Assembly (NCBI RefSeq): GCF_014174305.1
Contig: NZ_JABEQH010000009.1
Location: forward strand, 62,001-126,000
Direction: 5' to 3'
From: Gluconacetobacter johannae
GTDB lineage: Bacteria > Pseudomonadota > Alphaproteobacteria > Acetobacterales > Acetobacteraceae
Length of the DNA stretch: 64,000 nt
Part shown: piece after piece, positions 20,285 to 30,345 of the stretch
Numbering within the stretch: position 1 is the first letter of the stretch
Layout: each line of letters opens with the position of its first letter
Made by a program: the position numbers and the translations under genes
Notes under the pieces: generated by a model
The model's input: only the letters and a program-made list of their open reading frames with translations
The model's database searches: none
Told to the model about the DNA's origin: nothing

Positions 20285-21524
20285 GACGCAGGGCCTCCAC
20301 GGGGTCGGTCCGCGCCGCGCGCCAGGACGGGTAGAGCGTGGCCAGAAGCGACAGGACCAGCGCCATCACGATGACCTCGAACACCTGCGACCAGATCAGC
20401 TTCGCGGGCAGGTGCTCAAGGTAATAGATCTCGGGATTGAACAGGTTGGTGCCGGTCAGCGATTGCAGGACCTGGCGGATGCGCTCGATATTCAGGCTGA
20501 AGGCGATGCCCAGCGCCGTGCCCGCCGCCGTGCCCGTCACGCCCACCGAGGCCCCGCACATCAGGAAGATCCGCATGATCGCCCCCCGGCTGGCGCCGAG
20601 GGTACGCAGCACGGCGATGTCCCCGGTCTTGTCCTTCACCATCATAATCAGCGACGAGATGACGTTGAACGCCGCGACCAGGATAATCAGGGTCAGGATC
20701 AGGAACAGCACGTTCTGTTCCACCTGCACCGCGCCGAAGAAGGCGTTGTTGCTCTGTGTCCAGTCCAGCACCCGCAGGCGGGCATCCCCCAGCGCGCGCT
20801 CGATCTCCATGCGGATCGGCTGCACATTGGTCGCATCGCGGGTCGTGACCTGGATCTGCGTAACCTGGTCCGGCATCTCGAAATAGATCTGCGCGGCCGG
20901 CAGCGGCAGGAAGACGTAGCTGGCATTGTAATCGTTCATGCCGGCGTCGAAGATCCCCACCACATGATAGGCCCGCACGCGCGGCACGGTGCCGAACGCG
21001 GTCGCCGCCCCGTTCGGCGACACCAGCGTCAGCTTCGAGCCCACCGACAGGCCGGCCCGTTCGGCCAGGGTCACGCCGATGACGATCGCATCGTTGCCCT
21101 GGTAGCCGTCCAGCGACCCGGCGACCAGCGAACCGCTGATTTCATGCAGGTCGCGCAACCCCTGCTGCGTCATGCCCCGGACCAGGCCGCCGGTATTGTA
21201 CGAACCGGAATTCAGCAGCACCTGACTCTCGATCAGCGGGGTCGCGGTCACCACGCCGGGGACCTGGCGCACCGTGGCCGCCAGATCGTCGTAATTCTGG
21301 ATGGTCCGCGTCAGCCCGAAGACGCTCAGATCGCCGTTCAGCCCCAGGATCCGGCCCATCAGGTCGGCCTTGAAGCCGTTCATCACCGACATGACGATAA
21401 TCAGCGTCGCCACCCCCAGCGCGATGCCGATCAGCGAGAAGATGGCGATCACCGAGACGAACCGTTCCCCCTTGCGCGCGCGCAGGTACCGGCCGGCCAC
21501 CGCCCGTTCGAACGGACCGAACAT
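20277..21524 (-). CDS. lolC: lipoprotein-releasing system permease LolC/E family
   Basis: A 415-aa inner-membrane permease with the MacB-like layout: TM1 at about residues 20-50 ([30 protein letters not shown]), a large periplasmic domain, then three TM segments ([60 protein letters not shown]). The C-terminus [14 protein letters not shown] is the family hallmark. Alphaproteobacteria usually have a single LolC/E-type (LolF-like) permease, so this may form a homodimer. ATG 21524 begins [22 protein letters not shown]. It starts 2 nt after proS ends. Confidence 0.94.
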
Positions 21525-21526
21525 CG

Positions 21527-22843
21527 TCAGGCCGCGGTCACGCGGACAATCGCCTCGTCCACCGTCAGTTCGAACCGCGCGCCGTCCTGCCGGCGCTTCA
21601 GTTCCACCTTGCCTTCCTTGGCCCCGCGCGGGCCGACGATGATCTGCCACGGATGGCCCATCAGGTCGGCGTCGGCGAATTTCACGCCCGCACGCTCGGC
21701 CCGGTCGTCGTACAGGAAGGCACCCGGCGCCGCCGCGTACAGCGTCTCGCAGATCGCATCGCAGGCGACGTCGCCGGTCTTCAGGTTCAGGATGGCCGCG
21801 CGGAACGGCGCCACGCTGTCGGGCCAGATGATCCCGTTCTCGTCATGGCTGGCCTCGATGATCGCGGCGACCAGGCGCGACACGCCGATGCCGTACGACC
21901 CCATCTCGGGATAGAGCGGCGCGCCGTCGGGGCCGCTGACGGTGATGTCCATCGATTCGGTGTATTTGCGGCCGAAATGGAAGATGTGGCCGACCTCGAT
22001 GCCCCTGCCCTCGCGCCGGCGTTCGGCCGGGACGCTGGTCCAGGCGGATTCGTCATGCTTCTCGTCCGTCGCGGCATAGAACGAGGTCATGCGGGTGAAG
22101 AACGCATCCAGCGACTCGCGGTCGGCGATGTCCACCGGTTCGGACAGCCAGTCCTGATCCTCGAACGCGCCGTCGAAGAACACGCCGCTTTCGCCCGTGG
22201 GCGCCAGGATCAGGAATTCATGGCTCAGCTCACCGCCGATCGGGCCGGTATCGGCCACCATCGGGATCGCCTTGACGCCCAGACGCTGGAAGGTCCGCAG
22301 ATAGGCCAGCATCATCCGCCGGTAGGTATCGACCGCCGAGGCATAATCGACGTCGAAGCTGTAGGCGTCCTTCATGTAGAATTCGCGCCCGCGCATCACC
22401 CCGAAACGGGGGCGGACCTCATCACGGAACTTCCACTGGATGTGGTACAGCACCTGCGGCAGTTCGCGGTACGATTTGACGACCTGGCCGAACAGGTCGG
22501 TAATCATCTCCTCGTTGGTCGGTCCGTACAGCAGGTCGCGCTCGTGCCGGTCCTGGATACGCAGCATCTCGGGCCCGTAGGCGTCGTAGCGGCCCGAGCG
22601 CTTCCACAATTCCGCCGGCTGGATCGTGGGCATCAGCAATTCCTGCGCCCCGATGGCGTCCTGTTCCTCGCGCACGATCCGGGCGATGTTCTGCAACACC
22701 CGCCATCCGGCCGGCAGCCAGGCATAGATCCCCGCCGACGTCTGGCGCACCAGGCCGGCCCGCAACATCAGGCGGTGGGAGATGATCTGCGCCTCGGCAG
22801 GGTTCTCCTTGAGAGTAGGCAGGAAGCCACGGGACAGACGCAT
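21527..22843 (-). CDS. proS: prolyl-tRNA synthetase, short form without editing domain
   Basis: A 438-aa class II aminoacyl-tRNA synthetase charging tRNA-Pro. It starts [30 protein letters not shown]. The class II motifs appear as [43 protein letters not shown], and [17 protein letters not shown]. The roughly 180-aa INS editing insertion of the E. coli enzyme is absent and the anticodon-binding domain follows directly. This is the usual alphaproteobacterial form. ATG 22843 has a GAGG ribosome binding site. The upstream in-frame extension to 23062 is not similar to the family. Confidence 0.95.
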   Translation of the reverse strand: MRLSRGFLPTLKENPAEAQIISHRLMLRAGLVRQTSAGIYAWLPAGWRVLQNIARIVREEQDAIGAQELLMPTIQPAELWKRSGRYDAYGPEMLRIQDRHERDLLYGPTNEEMITDLFGQVVKSYRELPQVLYHIQWKFRDEVRPRFGVMRGREFYMKDAYSFDVDYASAVDTYRRMMLAYLRTFQRLGVKAIPMVADTGPIGGELSHEFLILAPTGESGVFFDGAFEDQDWLSEPVDIADRESLDAFFTRMTSFYAATDEKHDESAWTSVPAERRREGRGIEVGHIFHFGRKYTESMDITVSGPDGAPLYPEMGSYGIGVSRLVAAIIEASHDENGIIWPDSVAPFRAAILNLKTGDVACDAICETLYAAAPGAFLYDDRAERAGVKFADADLMGHPWQIIVGPRGAKEGKVELKRRQDGARFELTVDEAIVRVTAA

Positions 22844-23081
22844 GCCGTTATCAACCTCGAAAAACCGGCCAGTCGCCGGACGAATCGTAGAGCAGGAAAA
22901 GACGAATACGACAGAACCCGCAGGATCGCCACGCCGGCATCGCCATGGGGGTCCCGTTATGCACAACGAACTGTGAAGCCCAAACCCCGGCCTGGCACGT
23001 TCAACAAGTCCGTGAAGCAGGTGACAGGCCCGGTCGGGACTCCTACAGTCCCACCCGTCCAATCCGGTTGTCAGGATCTGC

Positions 23082-23102
23082 CGGGTTTAGGGAAAAAACG
23101 TC
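23082..23102 (-). other. second copy of the CU-rich motif found in the candidate sRNA
   Basis: On the minus strand GGACGTTTTTTCCCTAAAC followed by CCGG matches the sRNA segment GGACGTTTCCTCCCTAAAC (149-167) except for CC to TT. It lies 5 nt beyond a strong hairpin downstream of rnj. The remaining 240 bp to proS show no gene, only the proS ribosome binding site. Confidence 0.5.
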
Positions 23103-23107
23103 CGGGA

Positions 23108-23139
23108 ACGGCAGAAAGGGCAAGCGCCTTTTCTGCCGT
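23108..23139 (-). terminator. strong hairpin downstream of rnj
   Basis: Positions 108-121 and 126-139 of the 23-kb block pair in a 14-bp stem (one G-U) with a four-base loop, 16 nt beyond the rnj stop. On the minus strand it is followed after 9 nt by a run of six T. It is probably the rnj terminator or an mRNA 3' stabiliser. Confidence 0.65.
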
Positions 23140-23154
23140 AATCCTGTGGGCCCG

Positions 23155-24801
23155 TCAGACGCGCAGCAGGTGAACGTCGACCAGCGGGCGCTTCTGCAAT
23201 TTGCGCCCCAGCGCACGACGCAGGGCGGTCTTCGCGGCCTCGCGGAACGTGGTGTCGTCCCGGCGCAGTTCATCGGGGATCTCGTCCAGCGCGTCGCCGA
23301 ATTCCTCGGTCATGCGGGCGGTTTCCGGGTCCTCGGGGTCCAGCAGGCCGGGCGCGCTGACCTTGGGGTCGCCGATCAGGTAGCCTTCGTCATCCACCGC
23401 GAAGCTGCCGATGACCATGCCGTTGAACAGCATGCGCCTGCGGGCGGCCAGCACGCCGCCGTTCATCGGCAGCAGGCGCCCGCCATCCAGCACCAGGCGG
23501 CCGGTCGGCGCGGTGTCCACGACCTCGACCGCGCCCGGCGACAGGTTCAGGATATCGCCGTCTTCCAGCAGGATCGGCGTCACGCCCTTTTCGCGCGCGA
23601 TGGCCGCGTTGGCGGTCAGATGACGCCATTCGCCATGCACCGGCACCGCATAGCGCGGCCGCACCAGGTCGAACAGGCGGCGCACGTCGCCGCCGGTCGC
23701 ATGGCCCGACACATGGACCAGATGGTCCCGGTCGGTCAGCACCCGCACGCCGCGCCGGGTCAGGTTGTCCTGCACCTGCATGACCGCCTGCTCGTTCCCC
23801 GGGATCATCCGGCTGCTGTAGATGACGGTATCGCCCTCGCCCAGCGAGATGTTGGGATGGGTATCACTGGCGATGCGCGACAGGGCGGAACGGGGTTCGC
23901 CCTGGCTGCCGGTGATAATCAGCACGATCGAATCATCCGCCACCGAATTGACCTCCTGTTCGGACAGGAAGGGCGGCACGTCGGACAGATAGCCGCATTC
24001 GCGCGCCGCCAGGTCGAGGTTACGCAGCGACCGGCCGACGATGGCGACCGACCGCCCCGCCGCCTGGGCGGCCTTGGCGATCGTCTCCACCCGCGCCACG
24101 TTGCTGGCGAAGCAGGTCACGGCGATCCGTCCCGTCAGCGACCCGATCAGGTCGGTCATGCCGCGGCGCACATCGGCCTCGGACGCCGACGGGCCTTCGG
24201 TCATCACGTTGGTGCTGTCGCACACCATGGCCAGGACGCCCTCATCCCCCAGCGCCTCGAACGCGGCGGTGTCGGTCGGCGGGCCGACCATCGGGGTGGG
24301 GTCCAGCTTCCAGTCGCCGGTGTGGACAATGACGCCGTGCGGCGTCCGCAGAACCAGCGCCTGGGCCTCGGGCACCGAATGGGTGACGGGGATGAAACCG
24401 ATATCGAACGGCCCGACGTCGAAGCGCGCCCCCGGCGCGATCACATGGATCTTCACCTGCTGCTGCAGATGCGCCTCGCTCAGCTTGCGCCGCAGAACGG
24501 CGGCGGCGAAGGGCGTCGCATAGATCGGGCAGCCCAGGCGGGGCCACAGATGGGCCACCGCCCCCAGATGGTCCTCATGCGCGTGGGTGATGACCAGCCC
24601 CGCGAGGTCCTTCTTGCGCTCGACGATAAAGACCGGGTCGGGCATCAGGATCTCGGCCTCGGGCGTGTCGTTGCCGCTGAAACCGATACCGCAATCCACC
24701 GCCAGCCACGTGGACCCCAGCCTGTAGAGGTTGAGATTCATGCCGATCTCGCCCGTTCCGCCCAAAGGCAGAAAGGCCAGACCATCACTCACATCGTTCA
24801 T
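23155..24801 (-). CDS. rnj: ribonuclease J
   Basis: A 548-aa metallo-beta-lactamase/beta-CASP ribonuclease with 5'-3' exo- and endonuclease activity in mRNA and rRNA processing. The metal motif HAHEDHLGAV (73-82) and later GDWKLDPTP, the beta-CASP region VCDSTNVMTEGPSASEADV, and HVSGHATGGDVRRLFDLVRPRYAVPVHGEWRH are all visible. ATG 24801 has AAGGA upstream. The open frame continues to 24906 but without family similarity. Between it and birA one would expect coaX in many alphaproteobacteria; none is present. Confidence 0.95.
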   Translation of the reverse strand: MNDVSDGLAFLPLGGTGEIGMNLNLYRLGSTWLAVDCGIGFSGNDTPEAEILMPDPVFIVERKKDLAGLVITHAHEDHLGAVAHLWPRLGCPIYATPFAAAVLRRKLSEAHLQQQVKIHVIAPGARFDVGPFDIGFIPVTHSVPEAQALVLRTPHGVIVHTGDWKLDPTPMVGPPTDTAAFEALGDEGVLAMVCDSTNVMTEGPSASEADVRRGMTDLIGSLTGRIAVTCFASNVARVETIAKAAQAAGRSVAIVGRSLRNLDLAARECGYLSDVPPFLSEQEVNSVADDSIVLIITGSQGEPRSALSRIASDTHPNISLGEGDTVIYSSRMIPGNEQAVMQVQDNLTRRGVRVLTDRDHLVHVSGHATGGDVRRLFDLVRPRYAVPVHGEWRHLTANAAIAREKGVTPILLEDGDILNLSPGAVEVVDTAPTGRLVLDGGRLLPMNGGVLAARRRMLFNGMVIGSFAVDDEGYLIGDPKVSAPGLLDPEDPETARMTEEFGDALDEIPDELRRDDTTFREAAKTALRRALGRKLQKRPLVDVHLLRV

Positions 24802-24911
24802 AACCAATCCTTCTGTACCTTGAATCCTGCCAGTACCATGGCCGTTGCCGGTGTCCTGGCGTTGCCTGTCTTCACTCATCGCGGGCATGGAGTACGCCCG
24901 CCACAATCCAC

Positions 24912-24925
24912 ACCCCTTCGGGGGT
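24912..24925. other. short ACCCC-TTCG-GGGGT hairpin between birA and rnj
   Basis: A 5-bp stem capped by a TTCG tetraloop (read as CGAA on the minus strand), in the 262-bp birA-rnj gap. No T-run follows. I see no gene elsewhere in this gap. Confidence 0.3.
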
Positions 24926-25063
24926 CAATCACCTCGGTATCGGCCTGCATGGGCGCATTCGAAGCGCATCGGAGCCGGAGAACCATCGCCGGAACCCGGT
25001 TCGGGTTCGTCCTGGCCATCCTCTCGACGAGCACCCCGATCCACCGCCGGACCGTACCTGCCG

Positions 25064-25840
25064 TTATGTCGCCGCCGCGATTCCGCCGCCGGCCGGAGGC
25101 GCCGTCGCCCCCCGGTCCAGCAGCAGGATCTCGCCGGCTGAAATCCGTCTCGTCCCGTCGGCACACCGCAGCAGGAGCAGTCCCTGCGCGTCGAGACCTT
25201 CGAACGAACCTTCTACCTGCCCGCTTTCCCCGCGCACCACAAGCCTTGTCCCCAAGGGGTGGGCGCGGTCCAGCCACGCCTGCCGGATCGGGGCGAAGCC
25301 CGCGCCCGCACAGATCGCCATCCAGCGGTCCAGCCCGTCGCAGATCCCCTGCGCCACGACGTCGGGCGCGGGCGGCGGACCATGCTCCGCGACACAGGCC
25401 AGATCGCGGCCGGGAATGGGGGGAGCCACGCGCAGATTGGCGCCGAACCCGATGACCACCCACCGCCCACCGGGATCTCCCCCGGATTCGATCAGGATGC
25501 CGGCGGCCTTACGCCCGTCCAGCAGCACATCGTTCGGCCATTTCAGTCGCATGCAGTCCGGGTCGGGGATCCACGGCGCCAGTGCGTCGTAAAACGCCAG
25601 GCTGGCGATAAAGGGCCACAGACCCGCTGGCCAGGCCCCTTCCCCCTCGGGCCGCAGCAGCACGGAAAAGGCCAGGTTGCCCCCGGGGTCCTGCCAGTCC
25701 CGCCCCCGGCTGCCCCGGCCGCGAAGCTGCCGCCGGGCCAGGACGGCCAGGCCGGCGGCCTCGCCCGCCTGGGCGCGCTCCAGGCATAAGTCGGAGGTCG
25801 ATCCCAGTTCGTCGTGGATGTCCAGCCGCCAGGGCGTCAC
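25064..25840 (-). CDS. birA: biotin-[acetyl-CoA-carboxylase] ligase
   Basis: A 258-aa enzyme that attaches biotin to the carboxyl carrier protein of acetyl-CoA carboxylase. The biotinyl-AMP loop is GRGSRGR (41-47), and the catalytic-lysine motif KWPNDVLLDGRKAAGILIE is near 105-123. There is no N-terminal helix-turn-helix, so it is the monofunctional form that does not act as a repressor. The start is GTG at 25840, overlapping the nuoN stop codon in GTGA and implying translational coupling to the nuo operon. It is the last gene of that operon. Confidence 0.92.
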   Translation of the reverse strand: MTPWRLDIHDELGSTSDLCLERAQAGEAAGLAVLARRQLRGRGSRGRDWQDPGGNLAFSVLLRPEGEGAWPAGLWPFIASLAFYDALAPWIPDPDCMRLKWPNDVLLDGRKAAGILIESGGDPGGRWVVIGFGANLRVAPPIPGRDLACVAEHGPPPAPDVVAQGICDGLDRWMAICAGAGFAPIRQAWLDRAHPLGTRLVVRGESGQVEGSFEGLDAQGLLLLRCADGTRRISAGEILLLDRGATAPPAGGGIAAAT

Positions 25841-27258
25841 CTGAACAAGGCCGCCGCCGCCGCCTGCGCCGCCGTCGAGACCGGGCCCAGCACCAGCAGG
25901 AAGCCGACTGTCGCGACCCCCATGCCCAGCGACACGAACGACAGCGACAGCGGCCGCCGGTCGAAGGCCGGCGCGGCCTCGTCGAAGAACATCACCTTCA
26001 CGATACGCACGTAATAGAACGCCCCGATCACGCTGCTGACGACGCCGATCGCCGCCAGGGCATACAGATGGGCATTGACCGCCGCGTAGAACACCATCAG
26101 CTTGCCGAAAAATCCGGCCAGCGGCGGGGCGCCCGCCATGCTGAACATGAAGATCGCCATCGCCATCGCCAGCCCCGGATCGGTCCTGCCCAGGCCCGAC
26201 AGGTCGGCGATGGCGGTGACGCCACGCCCCTTGCGGCGCATGGCGATAATCACCGCGAACGCCCCCACGTTCATCAGCAGGTAGGTCGTCAGATAGACCA
26301 GCGTGCCACGCATGCCCTCGGCCGTACCGGCGCTCAGCCCCATCAGCGCGTAGCCCATGTGGCCGATCGACGAATAGGCCATCAGCCGCTTGATGTCGGT
26401 CTGCGGGATCGCCGCCAGCGACCCGAACAGCATGGAGACGATGGAAATCCCCTCGACCAGGATCTGCCATTGCGGCGAGACATGCCCGAACGGCCCGGCC
26501 ATCACCCGCAGCAGCAGGGCGAACGCCGCGATCTTGGGCGCGCCGGCCATGAAGGCCGTCACCGAACTCGGCGCCCCCTGGTAGACGTCGGGCGTCCACA
26601 TATGGAACGGCACCGCCGACAGCTTGAAGGCCAGCCCCGCCAGCATGAAGACGATCCCGAACATCAGGCCCATCGGCACGGCCGAGGTCGTGCTCATCGC
26701 CGTCTGGATGCCACCATATTCAAGCGTCCCCGCGAAGCCGTAGACCAGCGCGATGCCGTACAGCAGCAGGCCCGACGCCAGCGACCCCAGGACGAAATAC
26801 TTCAGTCCGGCCTCGGCCCCCGCCACCTCGTCCCGCGCGAAGGCGCACAGGATGTAGATGGCCAGCGAGGACAGTTCCAGGCCGATGAACAGGGTCATCA
26901 GATTCTCGGACGACGCCATCATCATGGTGCCCAGCGTCGAGAACAGCAGCAGAACGGGAAATTCGAACCGTTCGACCTTCATCTCGCGGGCATAGCCGAC
27001 CGTCAGCATGGTCGCCAGCCCCCCGCCCGCCAGGCTGAGGATCTTCATGAAGCGCGAGAAATCGTCATTGACGAAGATATGGTTGTACCCGACCCCGTCC
27101 CTGGACGTCAGGACCAGGAAACCGGTCACCAGGAACGCGCCGATCGTCAGCATGGAGCAGGAGAAGAAGGATTGCTCCTTCTGCACCACGCCGTAGACCA
27201 GGATGGCAAGGCCGCAGACCGTCAGCACGATTTCCGGCAGGGCAAGTGTCCAGTTCAT
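25837..27258 (-). CDS. nuoN: NADH-quinone oxidoreductase subunit N
   Basis: A 473-aa antiporter-like membrane subunit of complex I with about 14 TM segments. Family marks are FIGLELSSLAIYIL, LKYFVLGSLASGLLLYGIAL, AVPFHMWTPDVYQGAP (lysine and proline of the proton channel), and KRLMAYSSIGHMGY. It follows nuoL by only 24 nt, where nuoM would be expected. The GTG of birA overlaps its stop codon. Confidence 0.97.
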   Translation of the reverse strand: MNWTLALPEIVLTVCGLAILVYGVVQKEQSFFSCSMLTIGAFLVTGFLVLTSRDGVGYNHIFVNDDFSRFMKILSLAGGGLATMLTVGYAREMKVERFEFPVLLLFSTLGTMMMASSENLMTLFIGLELSSLAIYILCAFARDEVAGAEAGLKYFVLGSLASGLLLYGIALVYGFAGTLEYGGIQTAMSTTSAVPMGLMFGIVFMLAGLAFKLSAVPFHMWTPDVYQGAPSSVTAFMAGAPKIAAFALLLRVMAGPFGHVSPQWQILVEGISIVSMLFGSLAAIPQTDIKRLMAYSSIGHMGYALMGLSAGTAEGMRGTLVYLTTYLLMNVGAFAVIIAMRRKGRGVTAIADLSGLGRTDPGLAMAMAIFMFSMAGAPPLAGFFGKLMVFYAAVNAHLYALAAIGVVSSVIGAFYYVRIVKVMFFDEAAPAFDRRPLSLSFVSLGMGVATVGFLLVLGPVSTAAQAAAAALFR

Positions 27259-27282
27259 CGATTCACACCCGTTTCCCGGAGA

Positions 27283-29223
27283 TCAGTGGAAGATCAGCAT
27301 GGTGGTGACGAGCACCACCAGGCCGATCAGCATCGTGAAGGCATAGACCGCGATCGACCCGGTCTGGGTCCGCACCGCCTGGCCGGCGGTACCCACCGTC
27401 ATGCGGGCCAGTCCCTGCGGGATGCCTTCGATCACGCCCTCGTCCGCGCCCTTCCACAACAGGCGCGCCAGCGCGCGGTAGGGACGGACGAAGATCAGGT
27501 CATAGAGTTCGTCGAAATACCATTTGTTCAGCAGGAACAGGTACAGCGGCCGCAGGCTGGCCGCCAGCGTCGCTGGAATGGCGGGGCTGGCGATGTAGCA
27601 CACGTAGGCGACCAGGATGCCGGCCACCCCCGCGAACGTCGGCATCAGCGCGATCAGTTCGGGCGTCTGCTCCAGCGTCTCGACGATCGTGTTGCCCGGG
27701 GCGTTGACGATGGCGCCGTTCCAGAAGGCCGCCTGGCCGGAGCCGACATAGTACGGCGCAAGAAGGATGCCGCCCAGCACCGCGCCGATGCCCAGCAGCA
27801 CCAGCGGCAGCGTCATCGAGACCGGGCTTTCATGCGCGCCTTCATACAGATGCGGGTCGCGCGGCGTGCCGTGGAAGACCAGGAACAGCAGGCGCCAGCT
27901 ATACAGCGCCGTCAGGAAGGCGGTCACGCAGCCCAGCGTCCAGGCGTAGAACCCCAGGCCGCTGTGCGCCATCCAGGCCGCTTCCAGGATCGCATCCTTC
28001 GACCAGTAGCCCGCGAAGGGAAAGATGCCCGCCAGCGCCAGGCTGCCCGCCCACATCGCGCCATAGGTCAGCGGGATCTTCTTCCACAGGCCGCCCATGC
28101 GGAACATGTCCTGTTCGTCGTGGACGGCGTGGATGACCGAACCCGCGCCCAGGAACAGCAGCGCCTTGAAGAACGCATGCGTCGTCAGGTGGAACATGGA
28201 GGCCTGGTACGCCCCCACCCCGGCCGCGACGAACATGTAGCCAAGCTGCGAACAGGTGGAATAGGCGATCGTCCGCTTGATGTCCGGCTGCACCAGCCCG
28301 ACCGTCGCGGCGAAGAAACAGGTCGTCGCCCCGATGAACAGGATGAAGGCCTTGGTCGCGGGCGCGAATTCGATCAGCGGCGACATGCGCGCCATCAGGA
28401 ACACGCCGGCGGTCACCATGGTCGCCGCATGGATCAGGGCGGACACCGGCGTGGGCCCTTCCATCGCATCCGGCAGCCAGGTGTGCAGGAACAGCTGCGC
28501 CGACTTGCCCATCGCACCGATGAACAGCAGCATGCAGATGATCTCGTAGACCCGGTGGGTGCCGAACAGCATGTAGGTGTCGTCCCCATGCGCGGGAACC
28601 AGGGCAAAGATGTTGTCGTAGGTGACCGAGCCGAATTCGACGAACAGCAGGGCGATCCCCACCATGAAGAAAAGGTCGGCGACGCGGTTGACCACGAAGG
28701 CCTTGATCGCCGCATTGACCGCGCTGGGCCGGTCGTACCAGTAGCCGATCAGCAGGTAGCTGGCCAGGCCGACCCCTTCCCACCCGAAGAACAGCTGCAC
28801 CAGGTCGTTGGACGTGACCAGCATCAGCATCGCGAAGGTAAAGAGCGAAAGGTACGAGAAGAACCGGTAGGTCGGCGTCGTCTCATGCCCCATGTAGCCG
28901 GTGCTGTAGAGATGCACGAGCGCCGACACGCCGGTCACCATCGCCACCATCGACAGCGACAGCGTGTCCAGGCGTAGCGTCCAGGCGGCATGGAAGCTGC
29001 CCGCGCGGATCCAGTCGGCCAACAGCACGACCACCGGTGTCGCCCCGGACTGCAACGCCAGCCCCAGCGCGCCGATCCCGCACAGGGCAGCCACGATCAT
29101 CAGGCCCGTCGTCAGGATCTGGGCCAACCCGTCACCGATCAGCCGACCGAACAGCCCCGCCACGACCGAGGCGAACAGGGGGCCGAGAACCGCGATCTCG
29201 AAAAGGTAGGATGCCGTTTCCAT
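27283..29223 (-). CDS. nuoL: NADH-quinone oxidoreductase subunit L
   Basis: A 646-aa distal antiporter-like subunit of complex I with a C-terminal lateral helix and anchor (about residues 530-646). Recognisable parts are RLDTLSLSMVAMVTGVSALVHLYSTGYM, FFGWEGVGLASYLLIGYWY, LPDAMEGPTPVSALIHAATMVTAGVFL, and DIKRTIAYSTCSQLGYM. The length is normal and the C-terminus is complete. That matters because the gene after it is nuoN rather than nuoM. nuoK ends 7 nt upstream. Confidence 0.97.
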   Translation of the reverse strand: METASYLFEIAVLGPLFASVVAGLFGRLIGDGLAQILTTGLMIVAALCGIGALGLALQSGATPVVVLLADWIRAGSFHAAWTLRLDTLSLSMVAMVTGVSALVHLYSTGYMGHETTPTYRFFSYLSLFTFAMLMLVTSNDLVQLFFGWEGVGLASYLLIGYWYDRPSAVNAAIKAFVVNRVADLFFMVGIALLFVEFGSVTYDNIFALVPAHGDDTYMLFGTHRVYEIICMLLFIGAMGKSAQLFLHTWLPDAMEGPTPVSALIHAATMVTAGVFLMARMSPLIEFAPATKAFILFIGATTCFFAATVGLVQPDIKRTIAYSTCSQLGYMFVAAGVGAYQASMFHLTTHAFFKALLFLGAGSVIHAVHDEQDMFRMGGLWKKIPLTYGAMWAGSLALAGIFPFAGYWSKDAILEAAWMAHSGLGFYAWTLGCVTAFLTALYSWRLLFLVFHGTPRDPHLYEGAHESPVSMTLPLVLLGIGAVLGGILLAPYYVGSGQAAFWNGAIVNAPGNTIVETLEQTPELIALMPTFAGVAGILVAYVCYIASPAIPATLAASLRPLYLFLLNKWYFDELYDLIFVRPYRALARLLWKGADEGVIEGIPQGLARMTVGTAGQAVRTQTGSIAVYAFTMLIGLVVLVTTMLIFH

Positions 29224-29230
29224 GATCCGC

Positions 29231-29554
29231 TCAACCCTTCATCATCGTAATGTCTTCGACCTCGATCGACCCGCGATTGCGGAAATAGACGGTCACGATC
29301 GCAAGCCCGATCGCGGATTCGGCGGCCGCGATGGTCAGGACGAACAAGGTGAAGACCTGCCCCGACAGATCGCCGAGCGCCGACGAGAACGCGACGAAGT
29401 TCAGATTGGCCGACAGCAGGATCAGCTCGATCGACATCAGGATGATGATGACGTTCTTGCGGTTCAGGAAAATCCCGAAGACGCCCAGCACCAGCAGGAT
29501 GGCGCTGACCGTCAGGTACGGGCCGATGCCGATGCTTCCCAGTCCGCCGGTCAT
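29231..29554 (-). CDS. nuoK: NADH-quinone oxidoreductase subunit K
   Basis: A 107-aa membrane subunit with three TM helices. It carries the conserved glutamates in [18 protein letters not shown] and in the third helix [20 protein letters not shown], which belong to the proton path. Its ATG overlaps the nuoJ stop by 4 nt (ATGA). Confidence 0.96.
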   Translation of the reverse strand: MTGGLGSIGIGPYLTVSAILLVLGVFGIFLNRKNVIIILMSIELILLSANLNFVAFSSALGDLSGQVFTLFVLTIAAAESAIGLAIVTVYFRNRGSIEVEDITMMKG

Positions 29555-30288
29555 TGGCCCAGCCCTCCCTTCCTGTCGTCGCCGGCCGGGGCGGCCTGGG
29601 GCACGGCCTCGGCCGTCACCCCGTACGATCCGGGGACCGAAGCGACGTAATAGGATTTGTCCGGTCGGCGGAAACCGCCGAGTTCCGCGACGCCCCGCCC
29701 CAGCGGCAGGGCCATCATCTCGACCGATTCCGCGGCCGTGCGTTCATGCTGGCGGTCGATATTCTGCCGCCGTCCCATCGGGCGCTCGCGCAGGGTCAGC
29801 ACGATGGCGCCGATCATGGCCACCAGCAGCACGACGCCGCAGGCTTCGAACAGGAAGACGTAATGGGTATACAGCACGTCCCCCAGCGCCGCCGTGTTGG
29901 TCCGGCCCGGCGCCGGCACCAGATGGGGCACGTCGGCGATGTTGGCCGCGATCCGCCAGTGCCCGAACGCCAGCGCCAGTTCCGCGAACAGCACGCCGCC
30001 GACCGCCGCCCCGAAGGGGGCGTAGCGCTGCAATCCCTCGCGCATCCGGGTGAAGCGCACATCCAGCATCATCACGACGAACAGGAACAGCACCGCGACC
30101 GCGCCGACATAGACGATGACCAGGATCATCGCCAGGAACTCGGCCCCCGCGATCAGGAACAACCCTGCCGCGTTGAAGAAGGCCAGGATCAGGAACAGAA
30201 CGGAATGGACCGGGTTGCGGGCGCTGACCACCATTCCGGCCGACAGGACCAGCACCGTCGCGAAGACATAGAAGACGATTTGGGTCAT
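29551..30288 (-). CDS. nuoJ: NADH-quinone oxidoreductase subunit J
   Basis: A 245-aa membrane subunit. Five TM helices occupy about residues 1-165, with [49 protein letters not shown] typical of NuoJ. It carries a hydrophilic tail of about 75 residues ([12 protein letters not shown] onward), somewhat longer than the usual roughly 200-aa form. It starts 57 nt after nuoI and overlaps nuoK. Confidence 0.95.
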   Translation of the reverse strand: MTQIVFYVFATVLVLSAGMVVSARNPVHSVLFLILAFFNAAGLFLIAGAEFLAMILVIVYVGAVAVLFLFVVMMLDVRFTRMREGLQRYAPFGAAVGGVLFAELALAFGHWRIAANIADVPHLVPAPGRTNTAALGDVLYTHYVFLFEACGVVLLVAMIGAIVLTLRERPMGRRQNIDRQHERTAAESVEMMALPLGRGVAELGGFRRPDKSYYVASVPGSYGVTAEAVPQAAPAGDDRKGGLGQ

Positions 30289-30345
30289 TGTCGCTGACCT
30301 TGCTGCCGCATGGATTTTTCCTCCTCCAGCCGGGGGCCGGATCTC

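Noticed and set aside
26068-28977. 969-codon frame antisense to nuoN and nuoL; considered as a possible hidden nuoM
   Set aside because: It is hydrophilic and His/Arg-rich, not membrane-like. It cannot encode NuoM.
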